DNA from: Streptomyces sp. MMG1121
Lineage (GTDB): Bacteria; Actinomycetota; Actinomycetes; Streptomycetales; Streptomycetaceae
Direction: 5' to 3'
DNA: 64,000 nt
Assembly: GCF_001280015.1 (NCBI RefSeq)
Contig: NZ_LGDV01000002.1
Coordinates: 106,170-170,169 of the forward strand
Shown here: in pieces, positions 55,790-64,000 of the stretch
How positions within the stretch are numbered: the first letter of the stretch is position 1
Layout of the letters: each line of letters opens with the position of its first letter
Position numbers and translations under genes: made by a program
The notes under the pieces: generated by a model
Databases searched by the model: none
What the model was told of the DNA's origin: nothing
What the model saw: only the letters and a program-made list of their open reading frames with translations

Positions 55790-57710
55790 GGATGGCCTCC
55801 TTCAGCGCCGCGGCGAGCTGTTCCGCCTTGAACGGCATGCCGTTGACCTGGTTGTAGGAGTGGGCGTCGACCAGGTACTTCGCCCGGATCAGCGTGGCGA
55901 GCTGCCCGAGGTTCATCTCGGGGATCACCACCTTGTCGTAACGCCGCAGCACCTCACCCAGATTCCGCGGGAAGGGGTTGAGGTGGCGCAGATGCGCCTG
56001 CGCGATCGACTCGCCGGCCCGGCGCAGCCGACGTACCGCCGCCGTGATCGGCCCGTACGTCGAGCCCCAGCCGAGGACCAGCGTCCGTGCGTCGTGCGGG
56101 TCGTCGACCTCGATGTCGGGGACCTCGATGCCGTCGATCTTGGCCTGCCGGGTGCGGACCATGAAGTCATGGTTGGCCGGGTCGTAGGAGATGTTGCCGG
56201 TGCCGTCCTGCTTCTCGATGCCGCCGATGCGGTGCTCCAGACCCGGCGTGCCCGGGATCGCCCACGGCCGCGCCAGCGTCTGCGGGTCCCGCTTGTACGG
56301 CCAGAAGACCTCGGTGCCGTCCTCGAGGGTGTGGTTCGGGCCCTGGGCGAACTGGACCGTGAGGTCCGGCAGTTCGTCCAGGTCCGGGATCCGCCAGGGC
56401 TCGGAGCCGTTGGCCAGGTAGCCGTCGGAGAGCAGCACCACCGGTGTGCGGTACGTCAGCGCGATCCGGGCCGCCTCCAGCGCGGCCTCGAAACAGTCGG
56501 CCGGGGTCCGGGGGGCGACGACCGGGACCGGTGCCTCGCCGTTGCGGCCGTACATCGCCTGGAGCAGGTCCGCCTGCTCGGTCTTGGTGGGCAGACCCGT
56601 TGACGGGCCGCCGCGCTGGATGTCGACCACCAGCAGCGGCAGCTCCAGGGAGACCGCGAGGCCGATGGTCTCGCTCTTGAGCGCCACCCCCGGGCCGGAC
56701 GTCGTCGTCACCGCCAGCGAGCCGCCGAACGCCGCGCCCAGCGCCGCGCCGATGCCCGCGATCTCGTCCTCCGCCTGGAACGTCCGCACGCCGAAGTTCT
56801 TGTGCTTGCTCAGCTCGTGCAGGATGTCCGAGGCTGGCGTGATCGGGTACGAGCCGAGGAACAGCGGCAGGTCCGCCTGGTGCGAGGCCGTGATCAGACC
56901 GTAGGCGAGGGCGAGGTTGCCGGAGATGTTGCGGTAGGTGCCGACGGGGAAGGCCTTGGAGGCCGGGGCGACCTCGTAGGAGACCGCGAAGTCCTCCGTC
57001 GTCTCGCCGAAGTTCCAGCCCGCGCGGAACGCGGCGATGTTCGCCGCCATGATCTCTGGCTTCTTCGCGAACTTCGACTTCAGGAACTTCTCGGTGCCCT
57101 CGGTCGGCCGGTGGTACATCCAGCTCAGCAGACCCAGCGCGAACATGTTCTTGCTGCGCTCGGCCTCCTTGCGGGAGAGGGCGAACTCCTTCAGCGCCTC
57201 GACCGTGAGCGTGGTCAGCGGCACCGGATGCAGGCTGTAGCCGTCGAGCGAGCCGTCCTCCAGCGGGGAGGCGTCGTAGCCGACCTTCTGCAGGGCACGC
57301 TTGGTGAACTCGTCCGTGTTGACGATGATCTCGGCGCCGCGCGGCAGGTCGCCGACGTTCGCCTTCAGGGCGGCCGGGTTCATCGCGACCAGCACGTTCG
57401 GCGCGTCGCCCGGGGTGAGGATGTCGTGGTCCGCGAAGTGGAGCTGGAACGAGGAGACGCCGGGCAGGGTGCCGGCGGGGGCGCGGATCTCGGCGGGGAA
57501 GTTCGGGAGAGTGGAGAGGTCGTTGCCGAAGGTAGCGGTCTCCGAGGTGAAACGGTCCCCGGTGAGCTGCATGCCGTCACCCGAGTCCCCCGCGAACCGG
57601 ATGATCACCCGGTCCAGGCGCCGCACGTCCTTCGCGTCGCCCGGGTTGCGCTGCTCTCTCACGACGTTTCCGTCGGCCTGCTCCGCTGGGCTGCTGACCT
57701 GGCTGGTCAC
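55782..57710 (-). CDS. korA: 2-oxoacid (2-oxoglutarate) ferredoxin oxidoreductase, alpha subunit (gamma-alpha fusion)
   Basis: 642 residues. Residues 30-210 are the gamma domain (VIIRFAGDSGDGMQLTGDRF), and 250-640 the alpha domain, with SYPITPASDILHELSKH (pyrimidine-binding YPITP motif) and TTTSGPGVALKSETIGLAVSLELPLLVVDIQRGGPSTGLPTKTEQADL. The fused order is the usual actinobacterial KorA. GTG 57710 was chosen because AAGGAGGT lies 7 nt upstream, one of the best ribosome sites in the window; a GTG or ATG further up lacks one. It is the first gene of korAB. An ACCCTA-N7-TAGGGT inverted repeat lies 65 bp upstream. Confidence 0.93.
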
Positions 57711-57774
57711 TGAACTGGACCTCCTTCGAGGCGGCTGTCCGGGGAGTGGTCGTCCCACGGACCATCCCAGATCA

Positions 57775-57793
57775 ACCCTACGTCGGTTAGGGT
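57775..57793. promoter_or_regulatory. Inverted repeat in the korAB promoter region
   Basis: ACCCTA-CGTCGGT-TAGGGT, with perfect 6-bp arms, lies 65-83 bp upstream of the korA GTG. On the minus strand the proximal arm TAGGGT also resembles a -10 hexamer, so the site could overlap the promoter. The rest of 57794-57974 holds no recognisable gene. Confidence 0.4.
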
Positions 57794-57974
57794 CGCCTTC
57801 CCGAGGTCATCCATGGATTGGACGACATTTCGAGACGGCATGTCGCGCTGGCTTCATCGGCTTCCATGATGTCCCGCTGTGCTCGAGCGCCGATCAAGGC
57901 GCTTCCCGCGCGTTCCACGGTTTTCCGCCCGTCTCCCAACAGAAGCCGGACGGTCTGACGCGCGGCTGACGGCA

Positions 57975-58634
57975 TCATGAGTTCAGGTAGGTGAGAACGG
58001 CGAGAACCCGTCGGTGGTCGCCGTCGCTCGGCGCCAGGCCGAGCTTCAGGAAGATGTTGCTGACGTGCTTCTCCACGGCGCCGTCGCTGACCACGAGTTG
58101 CCGGGCGATCGCCGAGTTCGTACGTCCTTCGGCCATCAGCCCGAGCACCTCCCGCTCGCGCGGGGTCAGCCCGGTCAGCACGTCCTGCTTGCGACTGCGG
58201 CCGAGCAACTGCGCGACCACCTCCGGATCCAGCGCCGTACCGCCCTGGGCGACCCGCACCACCGCGTCCACGAACTCGCGCACCTCGGCGACCCGGTCCT
58301 TGAGCAGATAGCCCACGCCCCGGCTGGAACCGGCCAGCAGTTCGGTGGCGTAGCGCTCCTCGACGTACTGTGACAGCACCAGTACCCCGAGCCCGGGGTA
58401 CGACTTGCGCAGTCGTACGGCGGCGCGCACGCCCTCGTCGGTGTGGGTCGGTGGCATCCGTACGTCCGCCACCACCACGTCCGGCAGTGTCCCTTGCGCG
58501 TCGAGGTCGGCGATGGTCTTCACCAGCGCCTCAGCGTCCCCGACACCGGCCACGACATCGTGCCCGCGGTCGGTCAGCAGCCGGGTCAGGCCCTCTCTGA
58601 GCAGCACTGAATCCTCGGCGATGACCACCCGCAC
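57975..58634 (-). CDS. LuxR/NarL-family response regulator
   Basis: 219 residues. An N-terminal receiver (VRVVIAEDSVLLREGLTRLL; phospho-Asp in VVVADVRMPP; Thr/Ser and Lys of the receiver in VLSQYVEER and YLLKDR) is followed by a LuxR helix-turn-helix (LTPREREVLGLMAEGRTNSAIARQLVVSDGAVEKHVSNIFLKLGL). GTG 58634 was chosen because GGAGG lies 5 nt upstream and it gives the usual start; an ATG at 58664 would add ten residues. It lies next to two paralogous HisKA_3 kinases on the same strand, and is probably their shared partner. Confidence 0.9.
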   Translation of the reverse strand: MRVVIAEDSVLLREGLTRLLTDRGHDVVAGVGDAEALVKTIADLDAQGTLPDVVVADVRMPPTHTDEGVRAAVRLRKSYPGLGVLVLSQYVEERYATELLAGSSRGVGYLLKDRVAEVREFVDAVVRVAQGGTALDPEVVAQLLGRSRKQDVLTGLTPREREVLGLMAEGRTNSAIARQLVVSDGAVEKHVSNIFLKLGLAPSDGDHRRVLAVLTYLNS

Positions 58635-58948
58635 CCTGTCCTCCACGATCTCCCGGCCCCCCATGCCCGCGCTCCGTCGACGCTCGTCCGTAGTCGTCCG
58701 TAGTCGTCCGTACGAAGGTCAAGCATTCCAGTAATCGCCACGGACCGCCGCCCCACCAGGAATTCCGCCGGCGAGGCAGGGGGGAGTAGGGGCCGGAGAG
58801 ACCGGAGAGGGGCGTGGAGGCCGGTATTCCCATGACTTCTGGCTCATGGCCTACGGCGGCCTCTGGCTCATGGCCTGCGGCCATGGTCTACGGCCATGGT
58901 CTACGGCGGGCCCTCGGCCAGGGGGCTTCGCCGTCGGCCGGGGTGCCG
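58635..58948. other. Spacer between sensor kinase 1 and the response regulator, with two repeat clusters
   Basis: No gene. It contains 58684-58712 (three tandem copies of the 10-bp unit TCGTCCGTAG, 50-78 bp upstream of the regulator start) and 58838-58905 (a TCTGGCTCATGGCCT unit repeated with 24-bp period, then GGCCATGGTCTAC twice with 13-bp period). The former could be regulator binding sites; the latter lies in the 3' flank of the kinase gene. Confidence 0.6.
58684..58712 (-). repeat. Three 10-bp direct repeats in the response-regulator promoter region
   Basis: TCGTCCGTAG occurs at 58684 and 58694, and TCGTCCGTA at 58704. The 10-bp period places the copies on one face of the DNA helix, as expected for cooperative binding of a response regulator to its own promoter. 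Confidence 0.6.
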
Positions 58949-60286
58949 TCAGGTCCGCCAGGGCAGTTCCGCGATCACCCGGGTGGGGCCGCCCTCGGGG
59001 GAGTCCACCACGAGGACGCCGTCCACCGCGTCCAGACGGCCGGCGAGGCCGGCCAGGCCCGAGCCGCGGGAGGCGTCCGCGCTGCCCACCCCGTCGTCGG
59101 CGACCTGGATCAGCAGTCGGTCCTCGGCGCGCCACACGTCCACCGAGGCGGACCGGGCGCGGCTGTGCTTGCTGATGTTCTGCAGGAGTTCGGAGACCGT
59201 GAAGTAGGCGATGCCCTCGATGGCCGCCGCCGGGCGGGCCGGCAGGTCGACCTCGACGCGCACCGGCACCGTGCAGCGCGAGGCGACCGCGGACAGGGCC
59301 GCGTCCAGGCCCCGGTCGGTCAGGACGGCCGGGTGGATGCCCCGGGCGAGATCGCGCAGCTCCTGCAGGGCCGTCTTCACCTCGCCGTGCGCCTCGTCCA
59401 CCATCTGCGCCGCCGCCCGCGGATCCTCCCGGAGCTTCTCCTTCGCCAGCCCCAGATCCATGGCCAGGTTCACCAGCCGGGCCTGTGCCCCGTCGTGCAG
59501 GTCCCGCTCGATGCGCCGCAGGTCGGCGGCGGCCGTGTCGACCACGACCCCCCGGTCCGACTCCAGCTCCACCACCCGTGCCGACAGCAGCGACGGGCCC
59601 AGCAGCCCCCGTACCAGCAGCCCGTCCACCGTCGTCAGGGCCCGTACGATCCACGGCGTGGCCAGCGTGAACAGCAGCCCGACCAGCGCGGTCACGGTGA
59701 TCTCGAACGGGTTGTCCAGATACACGCTGTGGTGCTCGTCGCCGTAGAGCTGGATGCCGCTCTGGCCGGCGTAGGCCGGAAGGACCCAGAACCACGCCGG
59801 GTACGTCAGCAGCGTCCAGCCCAGCGTCCAGAAGACCAGCGCCACCGTGAACGAGAACACCGCCCACGGGAACTGCACCAGCGCGTACAGCAGATTCCGC
59901 CAGGAGGTGCCGCTCTTGAGGACCGCGCCCATCCAGGCCAGCGCGCCCGGCTTGCGCACCTGGAGCGGCTCCGGCGCGGCCAGGTCGAGTCCGAGCAGCG
60001 CGCGCGCCCGCGCCCGCTCCAGCGCGCCGAAGCCCCGGCAGCCGGCGAGCGCCGCCGCGAGCACCGGGACGCCGAGGAAGGTCACGAGCAGGCCCGCCCC
60101 GAGCGAGACCATCGTCACCGTCCAGGTGAACAGCATGATCGAGATCGGCAGGCTCAGCAGGACGTACCCGAACTCGCGCCAGCTGCGCGCCTCGAACGGC
60201 GCCCGCAGTCCGGCGGGCAGCCGGTAGCCGGTTCCGGCGGGGCGCCCCTGCCTCCGCTCATACCCGTGTCCGTACTCCGTGGCCAT
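58949..60286 (-). CDS. Sensor histidine kinase 1 (HisKA_3 type)
   Basis: 445 residues. Four or five membrane helices occupy residues 40-245 in a DUF-type sensor domain with no recognisable ligand fold. Then comes the HisKA_3 motif [17 protein letters not shown] with the phospho-acceptor His. ELLQNISKHSRA is the N box, and DDGVGSADASRGSGLAGLAGRLDAVDG supplies G1 and G2 of the ATPase. ATG 60286 follows a weak ribosome site. The kinase core is almost identical to that of kinase 2, which starts 1.6 kb upstream, so the pair are a tandem duplication. It should phosphorylate the LuxR-type regulator. Confidence 0.9.
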   Translation of the reverse strand: MATEYGHGYERRQGRPAGTGYRLPAGLRAPFEARSWREFGYVLLSLPISIMLFTWTVTMVSLGAGLLVTFLGVPVLAAALAGCRGFGALERARARALLGLDLAAPEPLQVRKPGALAWMGAVLKSGTSWRNLLYALVQFPWAVFSFTVALVFWTLGWTLLTYPAWFWVLPAYAGQSGIQLYGDEHHSVYLDNPFEITVTALVGLLFTLATPWIVRALTTVDGLLVRGLLGPSLLSARVVELESDRGVVVDTAAADLRRIERDLHDGAQARLVNLAMDLGLAKEKLREDPRAAAQMVDEAHGEVKTALQELRDLARGIHPAVLTDRGLDAALSAVASRCTVPVRVEVDLPARPAAAIEGIAYFTVSELLQNISKHSRARSASVDVWRAEDRLLIQVADDGVGSADASRGSGLAGLAGRLDAVDGVLVVDSPEGGPTRVIAELPWRT

Positions 60287-60692
60287 CGAATCTCGTTCCG
60301 TTCTCGTCGTCTCTCGCTGTCCGGCTTCTTCAGCCCTGTTCAGCCGCGTTCAGCTGTGTCTCCAGGGTCGTGCGCAGCCGGTTTCGGTGCCATGGAGTCC
60401 GTCGGCGTCTCGACCCGGGGGTTTTCCCCACCCCACCCCACCCCGCCCCACGCCGCGCCGGCCGGGGAGGGGTGTGCCGTCGCTCCGTGCGCCGTGGGGG
60501 GAGGGGCGGGGCGTGCGTGCTGTTGCGCACGCCGTGCGGGCGGGGCGTGCGCGCTACTCGGTGCTCCGCGCGCCGTGGGGCCGAGGCGTCCCGGCTCTTC
60601 TTGAGGCCGGGGCGCGTGTCGGCTCTTCGTCCGCCGTGGGGCGGGGTGCGGGCCGGTTACTCCGTGCGCCGTGGGGCCCGGGCGTGGGTCGG
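60287..60692. other. Spacer between the two sensor kinases, with ~40-bp degenerate repeats
   Basis: No gene. From about 60480 to the kinase 2 stop at 60693, a block containing GCCGTGGGG (60491, 60572, 60633, 60668; variant at 60531) and TACTCCGTGCG recurs at 35-61 bp spacing. The last copies run into the end of the kinase 2 coding sequence. The unit is strongly G-rich on the plus strand. Confidence 0.6.
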
Positions 60693-61874
60693 CTACTCCG
60701 TCCGGTCCCGCCACGGCAGTTCCGCCGTGACCACCGTCGGGCCGCCGGCCGGGGAGTCGAGGACGAACAGGCCGTCCACCGCGCCCAGCCGTTCCGCCAG
60801 CCCACGCATCCCGCTGCCGCCCTCCAGCCGGGCGCCGCCCTGGCCGTCGTCGTGGACCTGGAGCATCAGCCGGTTCTCCGCGCGCCACACGTCCACCGAG
60901 GCGGAGCGGGCCCGACTGTGCTTGCTGACGTTCTGCAGGAGTTCGGAGACCGTGAAGTAGGCGATGCCCTCGATCGCCGCCGCCGGCCGGGCCGCCAGGT
61001 CCACGGTGACCTTCACCGGCACCGTGCAGCGGGCGGCCACCGAGGACAGGGCCGCGTCCAGGCCCCGGTCGGTCAGCACCGCCGGGTGGATGCCCCGGGC
61101 GAGATCGCGCAGTTCCTGGAGCGCGAGCTTCACCTCGCCGTGCGCCTCGTCCACCATCGCGGCAGCCGCGTCCGGGTCCTCCAGGAGCTTCTCCTTGGCC
61201 AGGCCGAGCCCCATGGCCAGGTTCACCAGCCGCGCCTGCGCCCCGTCGTGCAGGTCCCGCTCGATCCGGCGCAGGTCGGCGGCGGCCGTGTCGACCACGA
61301 CCCCCCGGTCCGACTCCAACTCGGCGATACGGCGCTCCAGCTCGTCCGAGGGCGACAGCAGCGCGCGCACCATCGCCCGGTCCACGTTCGCCAGGCCCCG
61401 CGCCAGATACGGCAGCACCGGCCACAGCACGAACAGCGAGGTCAGCACGGTGGCGAAGGTGAGGATGCCCCAGGGCAGCCGGATCAGGTCGTACAGCAGC
61501 GTCCGCCAGCCCACCGGATCCTTCAGCGCCATCCACAGCCGCTGGAGCAGGCCCCCGCCCTTGGCGAGCGGCAGCGGGGTCGGCTCCTCCACCCGCACTC
61601 CGAGCAGCCCGCGGGCGCGGGCCCGCTCCAGCTTGCCCAGCTGCCGGGAGCCCAGCAGACTGAGCGCTAGCAGCGGCAGGCCGATCACGGTGATCGTGAG
61701 GGCCCCGCCGACGGACAGCGTGGTGATCGCGTAGACGAAGCCGAACACCGTCATCGGCAGGTTGAGCAGGAGATACGCGATCTCCTTCCACGTGTGCGCG
61801 TCGTAGGCCGGCCGGAGCGGAGGCAGGCGATCGGTGCCATCGGTCCGGTCGACGGCGGAGCTGGAAGCGGTCAT
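60693..61874 (-). CDS. Sensor histidine kinase 2 (HisKA_3 type), paralogue of kinase 1
   Basis: 393 residues. The N-terminal sensor part has four helices and is shorter than in kinase 1 (one pair of helices less). The catalytic half from [30 protein letters not shown] to the N box [12 protein letters not shown] differs at only a few positions from kinase 1, whereas the sensor halves and last 60 residues differ. His, N box and [10 protein letters not shown] (G2) are intact. ATG 61874 was chosen from homology; the upstream extension is Gly/Arg-rich noise. It is divergent from nuoA2, so this gene pair may regulate, or be regulated with, the second nuo operon. Confidence 0.9.
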   Translation of the reverse strand: MTASSSAVDRTDGTDRLPPLRPAYDAHTWKEIAYLLLNLPMTVFGFVYAITTLSVGGALTITVIGLPLLALSLLGSRQLGKLERARARGLLGVRVEEPTPLPLAKGGGLLQRLWMALKDPVGWRTLLYDLIRLPWGILTFATVLTSLFVLWPVLPYLARGLANVDRAMVRALLSPSDELERRIAELESDRGVVVDTAAADLRRIERDLHDGAQARLVNLAMGLGLAKEKLLEDPDAAAAMVDEAHGEVKLALQELRDLARGIHPAVLTDRGLDAALSSVAARCTVPVKVTVDLAARPAAAIEGIAYFTVSELLQNVSKHSRARSASVDVWRAENRLMLQVHDDGQGGARLEGGSGMRGLAERLGAVDGLFVLDSPAGGPTVVTAELPWRDRTE

Positions 61875-61991
61875 ACCGGCCAGCCTGCCGTGCGCGACAC
61901 CCTCCGCGCCATGCGGTACGCCGCCCTCCGCTCGCGGGGGAAAACCCCACCCCCACCCCCCCGCCACCCGTCTCACCCCGTGACGGGCTGC

Positions 61992-62019
61992 TTACCGTCT
62001 CTTTATCAGGGCCTAGACT
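61992..62019 (+). promoter_or_regulatory. Possible promoter for nuoA2
   Basis: TTACCG (61992-61997) and TAGACT (62014-62019), spacing 16, lie 88 bp before the nuoA2 GTG. An AGAGTTCA-a-AGAGTTCA direct repeat follows at 62055-62071. No Rex-like sequence is present here, unlike upstream of nuoA. Confidence 0.4.
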
Positions 62020-62106
62020 CCGGTGCGTACAGATCCTCGAACACGTGGGATCACAGAGTTCAAAGAGTTCACTCAGGTCACGAGGTCAGGGAGCGAGGCG
62101 CGGACG

Positions 62107-62526
62107 GTGCGGGAGACGTTGGGGGACTCGACGGTCGCCGCGGCGAACGTCATCGCGGCCGGCTACTTCCGGTCCTACTCGGTGGTGGGCCTGCTCGCGC
62201 TCGTCGGCGTGCTGTTCGTCGCGATCGCCTTCGGCGCCGGCCGGCTGCTGCGCCCCGTCGTGCCGACCCCCGAGAAACTCCTGACCTACGAGTGCGGCGT
62301 CGACCCCGTCGGCGAGGGCTGGGCCCACACCCAGGTCCGCTACTACGTCTACGCCTTCCTGTACGTGATCTTCGCGGTCGACTCGATCTTCCTCTTTCCC
62401 TGGGCGACGGTCTTCGCCGCCCCCGGCTACGGCGCCGCGACGCTCGTGGAGATGTTCGTCTTCCTCGGCTTCCTCGCCGTGGGCCTGCTGTACGCATACA
62501 AGAAGGGCGTCCTGGCATGGACGTGA
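62107..62526 (+). CDS. nuoA2: NADH-quinone oxidoreductase-type subunit A, second copy
   Basis: 139 residues with three helices and the loop motif YECGVDP, and [20 protein letters not shown] in helix 2. It is clearly homologous to nuoA at 11653 but divergent, so it is not a recent copy. It begins the second nuo cluster of streptomycetes, which as I recall lacks nuoE, nuoF and nuoG. GTG 62107 was chosen from homology; the ribosome site (GGGAG/GAGG) is further upstream than usual, so the start could be earlier in the same frame (62023 is the longest). The stop overlaps nuoB2. Confidence 0.9.
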   Translation: MRETLGDSTVAAANVIAAGYFRSYSVVGLLALVGVLFVAIAFGAGRLLRPVVPTPEKLLTYECGVDPVGEGWAHTQVRYYVYAFLYVIFAVDSIFLFPWATVFAAPGYGAATLVEMFVFLGFLAVGLLYAYKKGVLAWT

Positions 62527-63122
62527 ACCCCTCCCCCTCGGTGTCCGAACCCGTCCTCCTCCCGGAGCCGAAGCGGCTGGGCACGCTCGCCCGTCTGGCT
62601 CCCGAGCCGATGAAGGTGATCCTGAACTGGGGCCGCCGCTACTCGCTCTGGGTCTTCAACTTCGGCCTCGCCTGCTGCGCGATCGAGTTCATCGCCGCAT
62701 CGATGGCCCGCCACGACTTCATCCGCCTCGGCGTGATCCCCTTCGCGCCCGGCCCCCGCCAGGCCGACCTGATGGTGGTCTCGGGCACGGTGACGGACAA
62801 GATGGCCCCGGCCGTGAAGCGCCTGTACGAGCAGATGCCCGAGCCGAAGTACGTCATCTCCTTCGGCGCCTGCTCCAACTGCGGCGGCCCCTACTGGGAC
62901 TCCTACTCCGTCACCAAGGGCGTGGACCAGATCATCCCGGTGGACGTCTACGTCCCCGGCTGCCCGCCGCGCCCCGAGGCGCTGCTCCAGGGCATCCTCA
63001 AGCTCCAGGAGAAGATCGCCCAGGAGTCGCTGGAGGAGCGGTACGCCACCACCCGGCCGTCGGTGGCCGCGCTGACCAGCGACCTGGTGAAGCCTCCGGC
63101 CGGTGAGGGGAGCGCCGGATGA
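62517..63122 (+). CDS. nuoB2: NADH-quinone oxidoreductase-type subunit B, second copy
   Basis: 201 residues. Cluster N2 ligands are intact: the CC pair in LACCAIEFI, Cys in FGACSNCGG, and Cys in PGCPPRPE, so it is a functional electron-transfer subunit. An N-terminal extension and a C-terminal tail (about residues 168-201) differ from nuoB. It overlaps nuoA2 by 10 bp and nuoC2 by 4 bp (ATGA), giving a tightly coupled operon start. Confidence 0.92.
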   Translation: MDVNPSPSVSEPVLLPEPKRLGTLARLAPEPMKVILNWGRRYSLWVFNFGLACCAIEFIAASMARHDFIRLGVIPFAPGPRQADLMVVSGTVTDKMAPAVKRLYEQMPEPKYVISFGACSNCGGPYWDSYSVTKGVDQIIPVDVYVPGCPPRPEALLQGILKLQEKIAQESLEERYATTRPSVAALTSDLVKPPAGEGSAG

Positions 63123-64000
63123 GCACCGTCGGCTGGCTGCCCGCACCGGCCCAGGACCTCTTCGGCACGGACGCCACGGCCGAGGAGGCGTACGACCTCC
63201 TGACCGTGGACGTGCCGCCGTCCTCCTGGCTCACCGCCCTGGAAACGGCCCGTACGACCCTGGGCTGCACCTACTTCGACTGGCTCAGCGCGGTCGACGA
63301 ACCGGGCACGGGTTTCCGCGTCTCGGCCCACGTCGTCGCCCTCGGCCCGGTCCGCCGTCTCCTCGTCCGTACGACCGTCCCGCACGAGGCGCCCGAACTG
63401 CCCTCAGCCGTCGGCGTCTACGCGGGCGCCGCCTGGCACGAACGCGAGACCCACGAGATGTTCGGCGTCCGCTTCGAGGGCCACCCGGGCCTCGCACATC
63501 TGCTGCTCCCGGAGAACTTCGAGGGCCACCCGCTCCGCAAGGACTTCGTCCTCGCCGCCCGCGTGGCCAAGGCCTGGCCCGGAGCGAAGGAGCCCGGGGA
63601 ATCCGAACACGGCGGCCCGAAACGCCGCCAGATGCTGCCCCCGGGCGTACCCGACCCCAACGAGTGGGGCCCGCTGAAGGGTCAGCTCCCGCCCGCCCCG
63701 GCCCGCCCGGCCCGCGGCGCGGCAGCACGCGCGGCGGGCGAACGCCCGGTACGGCGCGCGCGTACGGCGACGGAGGGCTCCGCGAGCCAGGCGGCACCGG
63801 CGACCGAGCCGACAACAGCGCCCGGGGAGGCTGCCGAGGGAACTCCGGGAGCCGCCGCCCGGCCGCGTCGGACGCGGAGCGCGAGTCAGGGCTCGCTGAG
63901 CCAGACGGCGACACAGCCTGCGGCCGAGGGCGAGACCGGTCAGACCGCGGCGGATGATGCGGCCACCGAGCCTTCCGCGGCGCCGACGCCCACCCCGGCC
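63119..64000 (+). CDS. nuoC2: NuoC-like subunit of the second nuo operon (3' end outside window)
   Basis: The frame is open to the window edge, giving at least 294 residues. It begins [16 protein letters not shown]. The NuoC signature is present as [22 protein letters not shown], then [23 protein letters not shown]. After the core (about residue 150) the sequence changes to a Pro/Ala/Arg/Thr/Gln-rich low-complexity tail that continues to the edge. The ATG overlaps the nuoB2 stop. The tail could be a linker to another domain or subunit, or just disordered; the end lies beyond the window. Confidence 0.88.
   Translation, partial: MSTVGWLPAPAQDLFGTDATAEEAYDLLTVDVPPSSWLTALETARTTLGCTYFDWLSAVDEPGTGFRVSAHVVALGPVRRLLVRTTVPHEAPELPSAVGVYAGAAWHERETHEMFGVRFEGHPGLAHLLLPENFEGHPLRKDFVLAARVAKAWPGAKEPGESEHGGPKRRQMLPPGVPDPNEWGPLKGQLPPAPARPARGAAARAAGERPVRRARTATEGSASQAAPATEPTTAPGEAAEGTPGAAARPRRTRSASQGSLSQTATQPAAEGETGQTAADDAATEPSAAPTPTPA

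Noticed and set aside
61875-62106. Rex site upstream of nuoA2
   Set aside because: The best sequence, TCACAGAGTTCAAAGAGTTCA, is a direct repeat and does not form the TGTGAA/TTCACA palindrome.

Overview
The window is about 72% G+C, gene-dense, full of GTG starts and GTGA/ATGA stop-start overlaps, and carries a long nuoA-N operon, futalosine-route menaquinone synthesis, a Rex-type operator and an actinobacterial ydaO riboswitch. This points to a Streptomyces chromosome, core region. From memory, the gene order resembles the S. coelicolor interval running from mqnC (about SCO4550) through nuoA-N to the second nuo cluster (about SCO4600). No rRNA, tRNA, IS element, prophage or CRISPR array was seen.

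Layout. 1-10.9 kb: the 3' part of a Ser/Thr kinase with a beta-propeller, a prepilin peptidase, mqnC, a degenerate amidohydrolase-like gene, a scar where a GH18 remnant meets a decapitated and frameshifted acyltransferase, menG, a PASTA protein, a GNAT acetyltransferase, a geranylgeranyl-reductase-family enzyme, peptide deformylase and a secreted NlpC/P60 hydrolase. 11.5-27.6 kb: complete nuoA-N operon behind a Rex-like site, closed by a strong hairpin. 27.6-30.0 kb: an Uma2-like remnant and recQ. 30.1-37.0 kb: a leftward GntR-headed module with a 2x[4Fe-4S] ferredoxin, a sulfonate/nitrate/taurine-type ABC importer and a fumarate-reductase-like flavoprotein fused to HEAT repeats. 37.1-42.5 kb: M56 peptidase, fumarylacetoacetase, and an ATP-grasp ligase with a flavoprotein. 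42.6-54.7 kb: HAD phosphatase, a riboswitch-controlled SLT transglycosylase, polyprenyl diphosphate synthase, LolA-like protein, ABC exporter, several housekeeping or orphan genes, and a divergent qorB/HxlR pair. 54.7-64 kb: korAB, one response regulator with two near-duplicate sensor kinases, and the start of a second nuo operon (nuoA2-B2-C2), which runs off the window.

The common thread is the menaquinone-linked respiratory chain. mqnC and menG make and methylate the naphthoquinone, the polyprenyl synthase supplies the side chain, the geranylgeranyl-reductase homologue may saturate it, Nuo1 feeds it from NADH, and KorAB with Nuo2 may feed it from reduced ferredoxin. The most likely undescribed system is the GntR/ferredoxin/ABC/flavoprotein-HEAT module. 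It looks like an uptake-plus-redox pathway for a small, possibly sulfur-containing substrate, and its flavoenzyme carries an unusual HEAT scaffold. The ATP-grasp plus flavoprotein pair is a second, smaller candidate.

Non-coding features are unusually rich. There are several perfect hairpin terminators (one inside the hxlR coding sequence), a c-di-AMP riboswitch, and a set of short tandem duplications concentrated just past stop codons.
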